From Azospirillaceae bacterium (lineage in GTDB: Bacteria; Pseudomonadota; Alphaproteobacteria; Azospirillales; Azospirillaceae), in assembly GCA_031291675.1 (NCBI GenBank), contig JARLIO010000069.1, positions 1 through 41,458 on the forward strand: a stretch of DNA of 41,458 nucleotides, written 5' to 3'. The translations under genes were made by a program, and so were the position numbers. Under the pieces are notes generated by a model. The model searched no databases. It was not told the origin of the DNA and was given only the letters and a program-made list of their open reading frames with translations. Shown piece by piece: positions 1-7,370 of this stretch (positions within the stretch are counted from its first letter, which is position 1; each line of letters starts with the position of its first letter).

Positions 1-721
1 CGATCGGTGAACCTTCGCGAAGTGTTCAATGCGATCCTTTACCTACTTTCGACCGGTTGCCAATGGCGAGCTTTGCCGAAGGATTTTCCGCCACGCAGCA
101 CGGTAAACGAGTATTTCAAGCTCTGGGAATGGGACGGAACGCTGGAGAGGATCCATCACGAACTCTTCGCCCAGGTGAGAGAACTCGCGGGAAAAAAAGG
201 CCAGCCCCACCGCCGCAATCATCGACAGCCAAAGCGTCAAGGCTGCGGAGAAAGGCGGGGCTGAAATTGATGAGATCGGTTACGATGCCGGCAAGAAAGT
301 TAAAGGCATCAAACGCCACATTGTTGTCGATACCCTGGGAATGATACTTGGCGCGATGATCCAACCCGCCAGCACTCAAGACCGCGATGGTGCACTTCCC
401 GTTCTTGCCGAAGTTCGTCGCCTCTTTCCTTTCATTGAGAAGATATTCGCCGATGGTGGATATCAAGGTGCCGCGACGGCCTGTGCCGTTGCCGCCCTCG
501 GGCAATGGGAACTGGAAATCGTCAAACGCTCCGACACGGCAAAGGGGTTCGTCGTTCTGCCAAAGCGCTGGATCGTCGAGCGAACCTTCGGGTGGATCGG
601 CCGGTGCAGGCGGCTCTCCAAGCACTTCGAGAACCTCAGCAAAAATGCCCTCGCCTTCCTGCGCCTCGCTATGATTCGTTTGATGACACGCAGGATTGCT
701 CGCCTCGCTCTTCAGCAATAA
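1..721 (+). pseudogene. IS5-family DDE transposase, 5' end missing and frame interrupted
   Basis: This encodes a cut-and-paste transposase with a DDE catalytic domain. The first frame enters from the window edge and reads a typical IS5 N-terminal helical region (NAILYLLSTGCQWRALPKDF) up to about position 190. The second frame carries the catalytic part: the first Asp in IIDSQSVK, the second Asp in FADGGYQG, and Glu in VERTFGW. The reading frame changes by +1 at a run of seven A residues at 192-198. Six A residues would restore one continuous protein. This is either a single-base insertion that kills the gene or a slippage site, as IS5 relatives of the IS427 group often split their transposase over two frames. 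Upstream residues lie outside the window. Confidence 0.8.
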
Positions 722-738
722 TCATACCGGACAGACTC
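1..738 (+). mobile_element. IS5-family insertion sequence, left end outside the window
   Basis: The window opens inside an insertion sequence. The transposase covers nearly all of it. The sequence CCGGACAGACTC at 727-738 has the look of an IS5-family terminal repeat (its complement reads GAGTCTGTCCGG) and is followed directly by CTAA-type target sequence at 738-741. The left end is not in the window, so the terminal repeats and target duplication cannot be matched. The right boundary at 738 is therefore inferred. Confidence 0.75.
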
Positions 739-920
739 TAAGGATGTTGGCGGAATACGAGGTCTCAATGTCGTTGCTGACATAGGCATACGGCCCGTAG
801 ATTGCCGGCAAGTTACGCGGCAATCACTTTATCTCGGTGCACCGTGCTGTAACCTCGAGCCGCTTCAGTAAACGCGATTGCGGCAAGGTCGCGCGTTCTA
901 TTCACGTCACGAGTAATGGC

Positions 921-1337
921 ATGACCAATTTCTACGCAGCGCTTCCGAACGACCCGATGTCGGCGATAGAAGCGTTCCGAGCCGCGATGGTTGCAGGTGA
1001 TGCCAAGGGGCTTGCTGATGCACATGTCGAGGGCGATGTTGCGATTGTCGACAAAGCGGCCCCCTTTATTTGGAAGGGACCGACTGCGGTGGCGGACTGG
1101 ATGTTGAGCATGACGCTCTATTTCGAGGAACGCGACATTAGGGAGGGAAGCATTGTCTACCACTCCCCCATCACCAAATTGGTGGATGGCGATCAAGCCT
1201 ACGCCGTCGTTCCTGCCGTCTGGTCTTACAAGTTGAAGGGCATCCCAATACGACACGCGGCAACGATCACCTTTGCGCTACGCCGCATGCCATCGGGCTG
1301 GAAGATTGCCGGCTGGAGCTGGAATCAGGGCGATTAG
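921..1337 (+). CDS. SnoaL/NTF2-like domain protein
   Basis: This is a 138-residue single-domain protein. The order of elements is that of the NTF2/SnoaL cone fold: an N-terminal helix (AIEAFRAAMVAGDAKGLADAHVEGDVAIVD), a W-G-P segment near 'IWKGPTAVADWM', and C-terminal strands ending in a tryptophan-rich 'SGWKIAGWSWNQG'. Family members are small enzymes (isomerases, cyclases, dehydratases) or ligand-binding proteins, and the substrate cannot be read from sequence. The frame stays open upstream to 837, but the residues before the ATG at 921 do not look like family sequence, so 921 was chosen. It lies upstream of a GlxA-type regulator on the same strand, with 197 bp between them. Confidence 0.7.
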   Translation: MTNFYAALPNDPMSAIEAFRAAMVAGDAKGLADAHVEGDVAIVDKAAPFIWKGPTAVADWMLSMTLYFEERDIREGSIVYHSPITKLVDGDQAYAVVPAVWSYKLKGIPIRHAATITFALRRMPSGWKIAGWSWNQGD

Positions 1338-1534
1338 CGGCGGTTAAGTTCCCAACCTCCAGCCGCCCGAAACATATAGGGCCGCATCGGCCTTTACCTC
1401 TGAGCGAACGTAGCTGCGCAACAGCGGCGTGCGTCAATCGCCCGGTTTCAAACCACCTCCAACTGGCTGGACGAATTGCAGTCGGCGGCATAAGATGATG
1501 GATGCCCTCGAAAAATGCCACATGCACCGGGAAA

Positions 1535-2503
1535 ATGCGACGCAAGATCGTCATTGTCGCTTACGACCGTGTAAAATTGATGGATGTCTGCGGTGTGGTG
1601 CAGGCCTTCAGCGACGCTCGCCAAGAAGATGGTCGTTCTGCTTATCACGTAACTGTTGTGTCCGAAGCCGGCGGCTTCGTCACCACCGATACTGGTCTGA
1701 AGTTGGACACCGCGCCGCTAGATCAGGCTGCCCTCCGATCCGTTGACACGCTGCTTGTAGCGGGGTTTGACCCGGCAATTCCGCCCACCTCCACTGCTTC
1801 GCTCCGATCTCGTCTCTCTAACTATCTGGACGAGCCGCGTCGGCTGGGCTCCATCTGCACCGGAGCGTTTATCCTTGCCGAACTCGGTGTTCTGGACGGT
1901 CTTGAGGCAACCACGCACTGGATCGTTTGTGACAAGCTTAAACAGGAATTCCCAGCAATAAAGGTAAAGCCCGACGCAATTTTTATCACTTCCGGCCGCT
2001 TGTGGACGTCGGCCGGGGTGTCTGCCGGAATAGATATGTCGTTGGCAATGATTGAGGAAGATTTGGGGCACCTCGCGGCGCTCAATGTAGCCCGTGGATT
2101 GGTCCTGTTTCTCAAGCGACCGGGCGGCCAGTCGCAGTTCAGCGTCGAGCTGCGTCAACAGTTGCGCGATGCGCGCGGCCGGTTCGAGGACCTTCACGAT
2201 TGGATTCGGAATAATCTCGAAGCGGACTTGTCCGTTCAGACACTGGCGGAAGTGGCTCGGATGAGCCCGCGCAATTTTGCTCGTGTCTATCTTCGCGAGA
2301 CCGGGGAAAGCCCCGGGCGGGCTGTTGAGAGGCTCCGCACAGAAGCGGCTAGACGCCTTCTCGAAGCTGCACACGAACCAATAAAGGTCGTCGCCCGTCG
2401 AACCGGCTTTGGCGACGACGAGCGTATGCGCCGCGCATTCGTTAGAGCCTATGGTGTCTCTCCACAGGATTATCGCACTCGCTTCGGGTATCTGAAGAAT
2501 TAA
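1535..2503 (+). CDS. GlxA-family transcriptional regulator (DJ-1/PfpI plus AraC HTH)
   Basis: This is a two-domain regulator of 322 residues. The N-terminal half is a DJ-1/PfpI class I amidotransferase-like domain beginning RRKIVIVAYD, with the elbow Cys in GSICTGAF (about residue 108) and a following His in ATTHW (about residue 128). The C-terminal third is an AraC-type DNA-binding domain with both helix-turn-helix units (SVQTLAEVARMSPRNFARVY and PIKVVARRTGFGDDERMRRAF) and the usual 'YGVSPQDYRTRF' ending. An ATG at 1502 would add 11 residues, but the domain starts right after the ATG at 1535. Such regulators respond to small metabolites; the ligand is unknown. Likely targets are the gene before it or the SDR/NmrA operon converging on it. 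Confidence 0.88.
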   Translation: MRRKIVIVAYDRVKLMDVCGVVQAFSDARQEDGRSAYHVTVVSEAGGFVTTDTGLKLDTAPLDQAALRSVDTLLVAGFDPAIPPTSTASLRSRLSNYLDEPRRLGSICTGAFILAELGVLDGLEATTHWIVCDKLKQEFPAIKVKPDAIFITSGRLWTSAGVSAGIDMSLAMIEEDLGHLAALNVARGLVLFLKRPGGQSQFSVELRQQLRDARGRFEDLHDWIRNNLEADLSVQTLAEVARMSPRNFARVYLRETGESPGRAVERLRTEAARRLLEAAHEPIKVVARRTGFGDDERMRRAFVRAYGVSPQDYRTRFGYLKN

Positions 2504-2602
2504 GGCGCAATCTGCCAGAGATAAGCTCTCGACCTGGCGAGCATGCTACGAAGAGCCTTTACTTGCGCCAACCAACCGAATCTCGATTGAGATCCTGGAG
2601 CC

Positions 2603-3064
2603 TCAGTCATCAGACGATCTTGCCGTCGTCTCTCCGACAACCATGCCGCTCAAGGCCGCTCGCAGAGCGGCCACATTTTCCGCACCGTTCAACTGCTGGA
2701 ATTGTCGCTGGGCATCCTGCCAAAGAGGGGCCGCTTCGTCGTGAAGACGGCGGCCGGCTTCAGTGAGTTCGATGACGCGGCTGCGGCCGTCGGTGGAGGA
2801 GGGTCGGATTCTGACCAATCCGTCGCGTTCCAAAAAGCCAACCATCTTGCCCATCGCCGTCCGTTCGATGTCGAGCCGCTCGGCAAGAGGATTGACCGCG
2901 GCACTCCCGACCTCGTTGAGAGCCGCCAAGGTGAGGAATTGCGTGATGCGGAGACCCACTGGCTCAAGATGGGCATCGTAGAAACGGGAAATCTGCCGGT
3001 TCGCCTTCCTTATGGCGAAGCAGTTGCAGTGATCGATTGCGAGAGTCTGGCTCACCGGCAACAT
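2603..3064 (-). CDS. MarR-family transcriptional regulator
   Basis: This is a 153-residue winged-helix repressor of MarR type. It has an N-terminal dimerisation helix (DHCNCFAIRKANRQISRFYDAHL), the DNA-binding helices (AVNPLAERLDIERTAMGKMVGFLE), the wing with the family's DGRSRVIELTEAGRRL motif, and a C-terminal helix. The ATG at 3064 has an AAGGG sequence about 10 bases upstream; a longer open frame to 3133 would overlap the preceding SDR gene. It is the last gene of a minus-strand run, 19 bp after the SDR. The twin palindromes in front of the first gene of that run (5182-5225) have the size and symmetry of MarR operators, so autoregulation is likely. Cys residues near the N terminus could act as redox sensors, but that is speculative. 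Confidence 0.9.
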   Translation of the reverse strand: MLPVSQTLAIDHCNCFAIRKANRQISRFYDAHLEPVGLRITQFLTLAALNEVGSAAVNPLAERLDIERTAMGKMVGFLERDGLVRIRPSSTDGRSRVIELTEAGRRLHDEAAPLWQDAQRQFQQLNGAENVAALRAALSGMVVGETTARSSDD

Positions 3065-3083
3065 CCATTTGCCCTTTCGATTT

Positions 3084-3800
3084 CTATTGGAGCCCTGCCG
3101 GCGGAGTGATGTAGCCGGGTATCTCGGCCGCAAGCGTGCCTTTCAGCACTGCCGTCCCATTGTCGGCCATGATCTCGCTCTTGCCGGCGATCAGGGCGTC
3201 GTAGGTTTGGCGCACCACGTCTTCGGGGTTGGCTTTGGGCACGTCAATGCCGTTGGTCAGGTCGGTATCCATGAATCCGACATGCAGGCCGAGAACCTGG
3301 ATGCCGCGCTCTTGCAGATGCAGGCGAAGTTGGTTCGTGTAGCTCCAGGCGGCCGCCTTTGACGCCGCATAAGGCGTCAGATAGGGCCGCGGAAGCCACA
3401 CGATATCGGAAAGCACGTTGATGATGGCCGCACGCGGCTTGGCCGATAAAATTTGCTCGAAGGCCTGCGTGACGCGCACCACGCCATAGTAGTTGGTGTC
3501 GAACATGCGGGCTGATTGCGCTTCGACATCGGCCGCGAGAGGCCCGTCGATCAGAGCGGCGATTCCCGCGTTGTTGACCAGCAGAGTCGTATCCGCCGCC
3601 AGTTCGGCGGCGACGGCGATCGACGCCTTATCTGTGACATCGATCCGGACCGGAACGATGCCGGGCTCTTGGAAACCGTTCGTATTGCGCATGCCCCCGT
3701 AAACCTTCGCTGCCCCGCGGCGACGTGCTTCGCGCGCGAAGGCCAATCCCAGGCCGCGATTGGCACCGGTGATGAAGATGGTAGCTCCTGTGATATCCAT
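3084..3800 (-). CDS. SDR-family oxidoreductase
   Basis: This is a 238-residue classical short-chain dehydrogenase/reductase that uses NAD(P)H to reduce or oxidise a carbonyl or alcohol. It shows the Rossmann glycine motif TGANRGLG (residues 11-18), the NNAG structural motif (76-79), a catalytic-position Ser131 in NVLSDIV, and YxxxK (Tyr144, Lys148). Length is normal for the family. A GGAAGGG sequence precedes the ATG at 3800. It is the third gene of a minus-strand operon, 70 bp after an NTF2-like gene and 19 bp before a MarR regulator. The substrate is not predictable. Its neighbours (an NmrA-like reductase and a MarR protein) suggest an electrophile or aldehyde detoxification role. Confidence 0.9.
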   Translation of the reverse strand: MDITGATIFITGANRGLGLAFAREARRRGAAKVYGGMRNTNGFQEPGIVPVRIDVTDKASIAVAAELAADTTLLVNNAGIAALIDGPLAADVEAQSARMFDTNYYGVVRVTQAFEQILSAKPRAAIINVLSDIVWLPRPYLTPYAASKAAAWSYTNQLRLHLQERGIQVLGLHVGFMDTDLTNGIDVPKANPEDVVRQTYDALIAGKSEIMADNGTAVLKGTLAAEIPGYITPPAGLQ

Positions 3801-3870
3801 GACAAGTCACCCTTCCAAAATCCTGGGTTACGGGCATCCGGCTGGCGCCGTCAGCCCGAGCGCACCCGGT

Positions 3871-4245
3871 TCAAAGCAAAAGGCTCTCGGGGAGTTGCTG
3901 CGAAAGCGCTTCCCGCAGAGACGTGGCGAGAGACAGCACGGCGCCGAGCGGGCTCATACGAACACTCACACGCGGCACCGAGCCGTCGGGGTTATGGTCG
4001 ACGACAACAACGGCATTCAGGTGTTCCCCGCTCGTCAGAACGGCCTCGTACTCGAGGAAAAGCCGCGAATCGACAGTCTGAAGGAACGTGGGTGTCTGCG
4101 AGGCGTGGAAGGTCTCCACGGCGTTGACGACGAGCCGGATCTCGTCGCGTCCAATGACAGATCCCCGTAACACCGAACTGACGAGCTCCGCGTCGGCGGT
4201 CAGATCGTCCAGGAATGGGTGGCGTTGGCCCTGATCGTTCGACAT
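3871..4245 (-). CDS. NTF2/SnoaL-like small protein
   Basis: This 124-residue protein probably has an NTF2-like fold. It has an N-terminal helix (FLDDLTADAELVSSVLRG), mixed strands ending in alternating hydrophobic residues (LNAVVVVDHNPDGSVPRVSVRM), and a short C-terminal helix. No catalytic motif is recognised and the assignment to a family is tentative. The start is well supported: AGGGAG lies about 8 bases before the ATG at 4245. It sits 32 bp behind the NmrA-like gene and 70 bp ahead of the SDR, all on the minus strand, so it is probably co-transcribed. NTF2-like proteins often accompany oxidoreductases in such clusters. Confidence 0.65.
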   Translation of the reverse strand: MSNDQGQRHPFLDDLTADAELVSSVLRGSVIGRDEIRLVVNAVETFHASQTPTFLQTVDSRLFLEYEAVLTSGEHLNAVVVVDHNPDGSVPRVSVRMSPLGAVLSLATSLREALSQQLPESLLL

Positions 4246-4277
4246 TGTGCGACTCCCTGGTTTGTTCGAGCCGGTGC

Positions 4278-5159
4278 TCAGGCAAATACGGCTCGATTCC
4301 GAGCAATAAATTGCGGTACGGAGAGCGCCGGCGTTCCGGTGATCCTGTCGACGGCATCGTTGGTGCCCGAAAAGATTCCGTCACGGTAGTTCTGGGCGAC
4401 CTCGACAAGATGCTGCGTCAGGAACGGTGGAAACTTGTAGAAGGTCTCCATCTTGCCCCGGAACGCGTCGATGGACGTTGGCGCGTACTCGATCTTCGCG
4501 CCGAGGACCTCGCTCATGGCGGCGGCAATCTCGGTGTGGTTCATTTCGACCGGGCCGGTGAGCGTGTACGTTTTGCCCGCATGGCCTTCCGGATGAGCCA
4601 GGACATGGGCGATGACACGTCCCTGGTCGTCGGTTGCGATCGGCGCGTGACGCCCGTTCCCGAACGGAAATTCGATCTTCCTCTTGGCCCAGATCTCCTT
4701 CGCGAAGTGCGGATAGACGAGCCAGTCCGCAAAGAAGGTGGGGCGGAGATGCGTCGTCGCCACGCCCGACCAGTCGAACACCCGTTCGGAAATCCAGTGA
4801 TCCTGGGCGGCATGGCTCGCTGATTCTCGCCGCGCCGAGATCTGCGACATGTTGACGATCGCGGTGACGCCAGCTTCCTTTGCCGCCTGGGCGAAATAGG
4901 CCGTGGCGCCGATGATTCCGGGCGCGATCGGATGAAGGAAATAGGCCGACCTGATGCCTTCCATGGCAGCGCGGATGTTGTCGATGTCGGTGAAATCGCC
5001 GACGGCGATATCGACCCCGCGTTTTCTAAAGGAGGTTGCCCGCTCGTCATCGGAACGCACGTAAGCTCGCACGCGTTCGCCCATCTTCAGCAACTCGTCG
5101 ATGGCTGCACCCCCGGTCCGCCCGGTCGCGCCACTGATCAGAATGTCTGCTTCGCCCAA
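4278..5159 (-). CDS. NmrA-like NAD(P)-binding reductase
   Basis: This is a 293-residue atypical SDR of the NmrA/quinone-oxidoreductase-2 type. The N-terminal Rossmann motif is ISGATGRTGG, followed by the 'YVRSDDE' second strand and the D-F-T-D segment expected in this family. Later segments (STARRESASHAAQDHW-like helix, THLRPTFFADW, GNGRHAPIATDDQGRV) match NmrA proteins. No ATG fits the domain start. The likely start is TTG at 5159, eight bases after a clear AAAGGAG at 5168-5174. An upstream in-frame codon at 5216 lies inside the promoter palindrome and is rejected. It is the first gene of a probable four-gene operon. Members of this family reduce quinones or act as redox sensors; which applies here is not known. 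Confidence 0.85.
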   Translation of the reverse strand: MGEADILISGATGRTGGAAIDELLKMGERVRAYVRSDDERATSFRKRGVDIAVGDFTDIDNIRAAMEGIRSAYFLHPIAPGIIGATAYFAQAAKEAGVTAIVNMSQISARRESASHAAQDHWISERVFDWSGVATTHLRPTFFADWLVYPHFAKEIWAKRKIEFPFGNGRHAPIATDDQGRVIAHVLAHPEGHAGKTYTLTGPVEMNHTEIAAAMSEVLGAKIEYAPTSIDAFRGKMETFYKFPPFLTQHLVEVAQNYRDGIFSGTNDAVDRITGTPALSVPQFIARNRAVFA

Positions 5160-5181
5160 GGTTTTGCTCCTTTCCAAAATA

Positions 5182-5199
5182 TAAGAGTATATGCTCTTA
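5182..5199. promoter_or_regulatory. Operator palindrome, copy 2
   Basis: TAAGAGTATATGCTCTTA differs from copy 1 by one base. The centres are 26 bp apart, so the two copies are not on exactly the same helix face. It would cover the start of transcription. Confidence 0.72.
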
Positions 5200-5203
5200 A
5201 TTT

Positions 5204-5232
5204 CATATAAGAGCATATGCTCTTATTGTCAA
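5204..5232 (-). promoter_or_regulatory. Sigma-70-type promoter of the NmrA/NTF2/SDR/MarR operon
   Basis: On the minus strand, a perfect TTGACA (5232 to 5227) is followed by 17 bases and then TATATG (5209 to 5204). The spacer is filled by a palindrome and a second copy lies just downstream, over the expected transcription start near 5197. The AAAGGAG and TTG start of the NmrA-like gene follow at the expected distance. Confidence 0.75.
5208..5225. promoter_or_regulatory. Operator palindrome, copy 1
   Basis: TAAGAGCATATGCTCTTA is a perfect 18-bp palindrome placed inside the spacer of the promoter at 5204-5232. Size and symmetry suit a MarR-family dimer, and the operon ends in a marR-like gene. 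Binding is inferred. Confidence 0.75.
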
Positions 5233-5634
5233 GGGCCGGTGATGGCGGGGTCTTTGATCACACCGGTTTGCAGGCGGCGCCGATCCGTGAGGAGGTGGAA
5301 TATGGCGGCGTGTGGGTGGGTACGACGCCGGCGATCGCTGGTGCGCGCGTACCGATCCAGGTTGATGTCGGCTTCGGCGATGCGGTAACGCCGGCGCCGG
5401 TCGAGATCGATTATCCGACGTTGCTGGGCAACCCAGCGCCGTACCTTCGGGCCTATCCCGTGGAGACCGTGGTCGCGGAAAGGTTCGAAGCCCTTGACCC
5501 CGCTCGGTAGCGTGAACAGTCGCCTCAAGGATTTCCACGATCTTTGGCTGATTGCGCAGACATTCGAATTTCGCCAGCGCGGCTTGATCCGCGGCCGAGG
5601 CGGCGATTTCTTAAGCTCACATCGGAGCCCTTGA
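5232..5634 (+). pseudogene. AbiEii-type nucleotidyltransferase toxin remnant
   Basis: The first frame reads EYGGVWVGTTPAIAGARVP, IQVDVGFGDAVTP, EIDYPTLL and ETVVAERFEALD. This is the middle of the AbiEii/AbiGii nucleotidyltransferase family, the toxin of type IV abortive-infection pairs. The frame ends at a stop at 5508-5510. A +1 frame starting at 5512 continues with NSRLKDFHDLWLIAQTFEF, the next conserved block, before shifting again and stopping at 5634. The N-terminal nucleotidyltransferase core and the C terminus are absent, and no AbiEi antitoxin gene is nearby. Several independent lesions mean it is a decayed gene. It abuts the promoter of the divergent NmrA operon. Confidence 0.8.
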
Positions 5635-5777
5635 CTCCAGCCCGGGAATCGCTTAAAGGCCCACGGCGAACAACGATCTGATTTTCACATCCCCCATCGA
5701 TTCCTGCGTTGCCGGACGAACGGCCTGCAACGAGGGATTTGTTGTGTCTGTGCCCTCCGTGGCGGGAGGGCCGAACC

Positions 5778-7028
5778 ATGATTGATGGGATCGTGGCTTG
5801 GCTGGGCCAGCAGATGCAGACCGGCCTGTTCGCCAGTGGAGCCGCGCTGGGGCTTGCCGGAGCGGCCGCAGCCACCGTTCATCGTCTGCTGCCCTGGGCC
5901 TTGCAGCTCATCCGGGCGGCAACGACGACATCGGTTATCGTCGACAGCCGGTCAGACGTGTTCGAGCCCCTGCTGCTCTGGCTGCACCACCATCCCTACA
6001 GCACGCGGTGCCGCCGGCTGACGGCGACCCTGCGGTCGGCGGGCGACCACGGCGATGGCGACGGGAAAAAGGAGCTGGTATTCACGCCAGCGCCAGGCTC
6101 CCACCTGCTCCGATACCGGGGATGCCCGATCTGGCTGGAACGGCGGCGCCTGCAGAAGGGCGACGGGGAATCCCTGCTTCGCGGCTCAACGCCGAGTGAA
6201 ACGCTTCACCTGACGGCGCTCGGGCGCGACCGCGGTCTGCTTCGTCGGCTCATCGAAGAGGCCGTGGCCCGCTATGGGCAGCCCGATCCGGAGACCACCG
6301 CGATCTATGGCCTGGGCGAGTATCTGGAATGGGAGAGGCTGGCGCGCATTCGCCGCCGCCCGTTGGAATCCGTGATCCTCCCCGAAGGTGTCGTCGAGGG
6401 TCTCCTGGCAGACGCGTCGCGCTTCCTGGCGGGCGCGACCTGGTACGTGGAACGCGGCATTCCCTGGCGTCGCGGCTATCTGCTCTACGGCCCGCCCGGT
6501 ACCGGCAAGACGTCGCTGGTGAAGGCATTGGCCGGCGCGCTCGATCTCGATGTCGCCGTTATCAACCTGGCCTCGCCCAAGCTTGACGACGCCGTCCTCT
6601 GCCGGCTTTTCGCCGAGGCACCGGCTCATTCCGTACTGCTGATGGAAGATGTGGATTCCGCCTTCTGTCAACGCGAGCATGACGATGCCAACGGCCGGGT
6701 GACGTTCTCCGGCCTGCTGAACGCGATCGATGGCGTGATGTCGCAGGAAGGACACCTGCTGTTCATGACCACCAATCACCTCGATCGTCTCGATCCGGCG
6801 TTGATCCGGCCGGGGCGGGTTGATGTTCGTGTCGAGACGGGTGCCGTCAACAGGGAAATGGCGAAGCGCATGTTTCTTGCCTTTTTCCCTGGTGAGGTCG
6901 CCCTGGTTGACATATTCGCGGATGCCCTCGGCGCGAACCAGGTCACCATGGCTTATCTCCAGGGCCATCTGCTTCGCCATCGCGACTCCGCACCGGATGC
7001 TGCCCGGACCGCATTGTCATTGAAATGA
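5778..7028 (+). CDS. BCS1-like AAA ATPase
   Basis: This 416-residue protein has the layout of the mitochondrial translocase BCS1: a hydrophobic N-terminal segment (about residues 10-45, FASGAALGLAGAAAATVHRL), a BCS1-specific beta region (about 55-180), then an AAA domain. Walker A is GPPGTGKT (238-245), Walker B is LLMEDVDSA with Glu-Asp at about 290-291, and sensor/arginine-finger segments are in TTNHLDRLDPALIRPGRVD. BCS1 threads a folded Rieske protein across a membrane; functions of bacterial relatives are not established. A GGAGGG lies about 8 bases before the ATG at 5778, so the longer open frame from 5709 is rejected. It stands alone, 143 bp after the AbiEii remnant on the same strand. 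Two hairpins follow the stop codon. Confidence 0.88.
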   Translation: MIDGIVAWLGQQMQTGLFASGAALGLAGAAAATVHRLLPWALQLIRAATTTSVIVDSRSDVFEPLLLWLHHHPYSTRCRRLTATLRSAGDHGDGDGKKELVFTPAPGSHLLRYRGCPIWLERRRLQKGDGESLLRGSTPSETLHLTALGRDRGLLRRLIEEAVARYGQPDPETTAIYGLGEYLEWERLARIRRRPLESVILPEGVVEGLLADASRFLAGATWYVERGIPWRRGYLLYGPPGTGKTSLVKALAGALDLDVAVINLASPKLDDAVLCRLFAEAPAHSVLLMEDVDSAFCQREHDDANGRVTFSGLLNAIDGVMSQEGHLLFMTTNHLDRLDPALIRPGRVDVRVETGAVNREMAKRMFLAFFPGEVALVDIFADALGANQVTMAYLQGHLLRHRDSAPDAARTALSLK

Positions 7029-7038
7029 CCGAAAGGGT

Positions 7039-7056
7039 TTCAGGCGTTAGCCTGAA
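7039..7056. terminator. Hairpin after the BCS1-like gene
   Basis: TTCAGGC-GTTA-GCCTGAA forms a perfect 7-bp stem with a 4-base loop, 10 bases after the ATPase stop. No T-run follows on the plus strand. It sits between convergent genes and may end transcription from both sides. Confidence 0.5.
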
Positions 7057-7370
7057 CGGGTTGCCATAATAACGGCAACCATGCAGGACGAATCTGCGGC
7101 GCTCATGTCGTTGAACGCCCCAACAAAACCCAGGCCGGCGTTGTTGACCAAAATGTCGATGACGATCCCGCGTTCGGCGATGACGGTCACCGCGACGCCA
7201 TGCGCGGTTCCGAGCCTTTCCGCGATGGTCGTCAGGGCGGATGAATCCCGCCCGGTAAGAACCACGTCATATCCCCGGGTGGCCGGAGACCTGGCGATTT
7301 CGGCGCCGGTGCCGCCGGATGCTCCCGTGACCAGGGCGGCCCCCGAAGCCGTTCCTTGATGATCATCCAT
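7047..7370 (-). pseudogene. Truncated SDR gene
   Basis: The 107-residue frame begins like an SDR: ALVTGASGGTGAEIA (Rossmann motif) and YDVVLTGRDSSAL. After VAVTVIA it jumps to ERGIVIDILVNNAGLGFVGAF, so roughly 20-30 residues that should separate the third strand from the NNAG motif are missing. The frame then ends about 25 residues after NNAG, with no catalytic Ser, Tyr or Lys. Its ATG at 7370 overlaps the stop of the intact SDR upstream by 8 bases, so it was once translationally coupled to that gene. It is a remnant of a second, tandem SDR gene and can have no enzyme activity. Confidence 0.8.
7059..7080. terminator. Second hairpin after the BCS1-like gene
   Basis: GGTTGCC, an 8-base AT-rich loop, and GGCAACC form a second 7-bp stem three bases after the first hairpin. 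It overlaps the end of the truncated SDR copy on the other strand. Confidence 0.4.
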
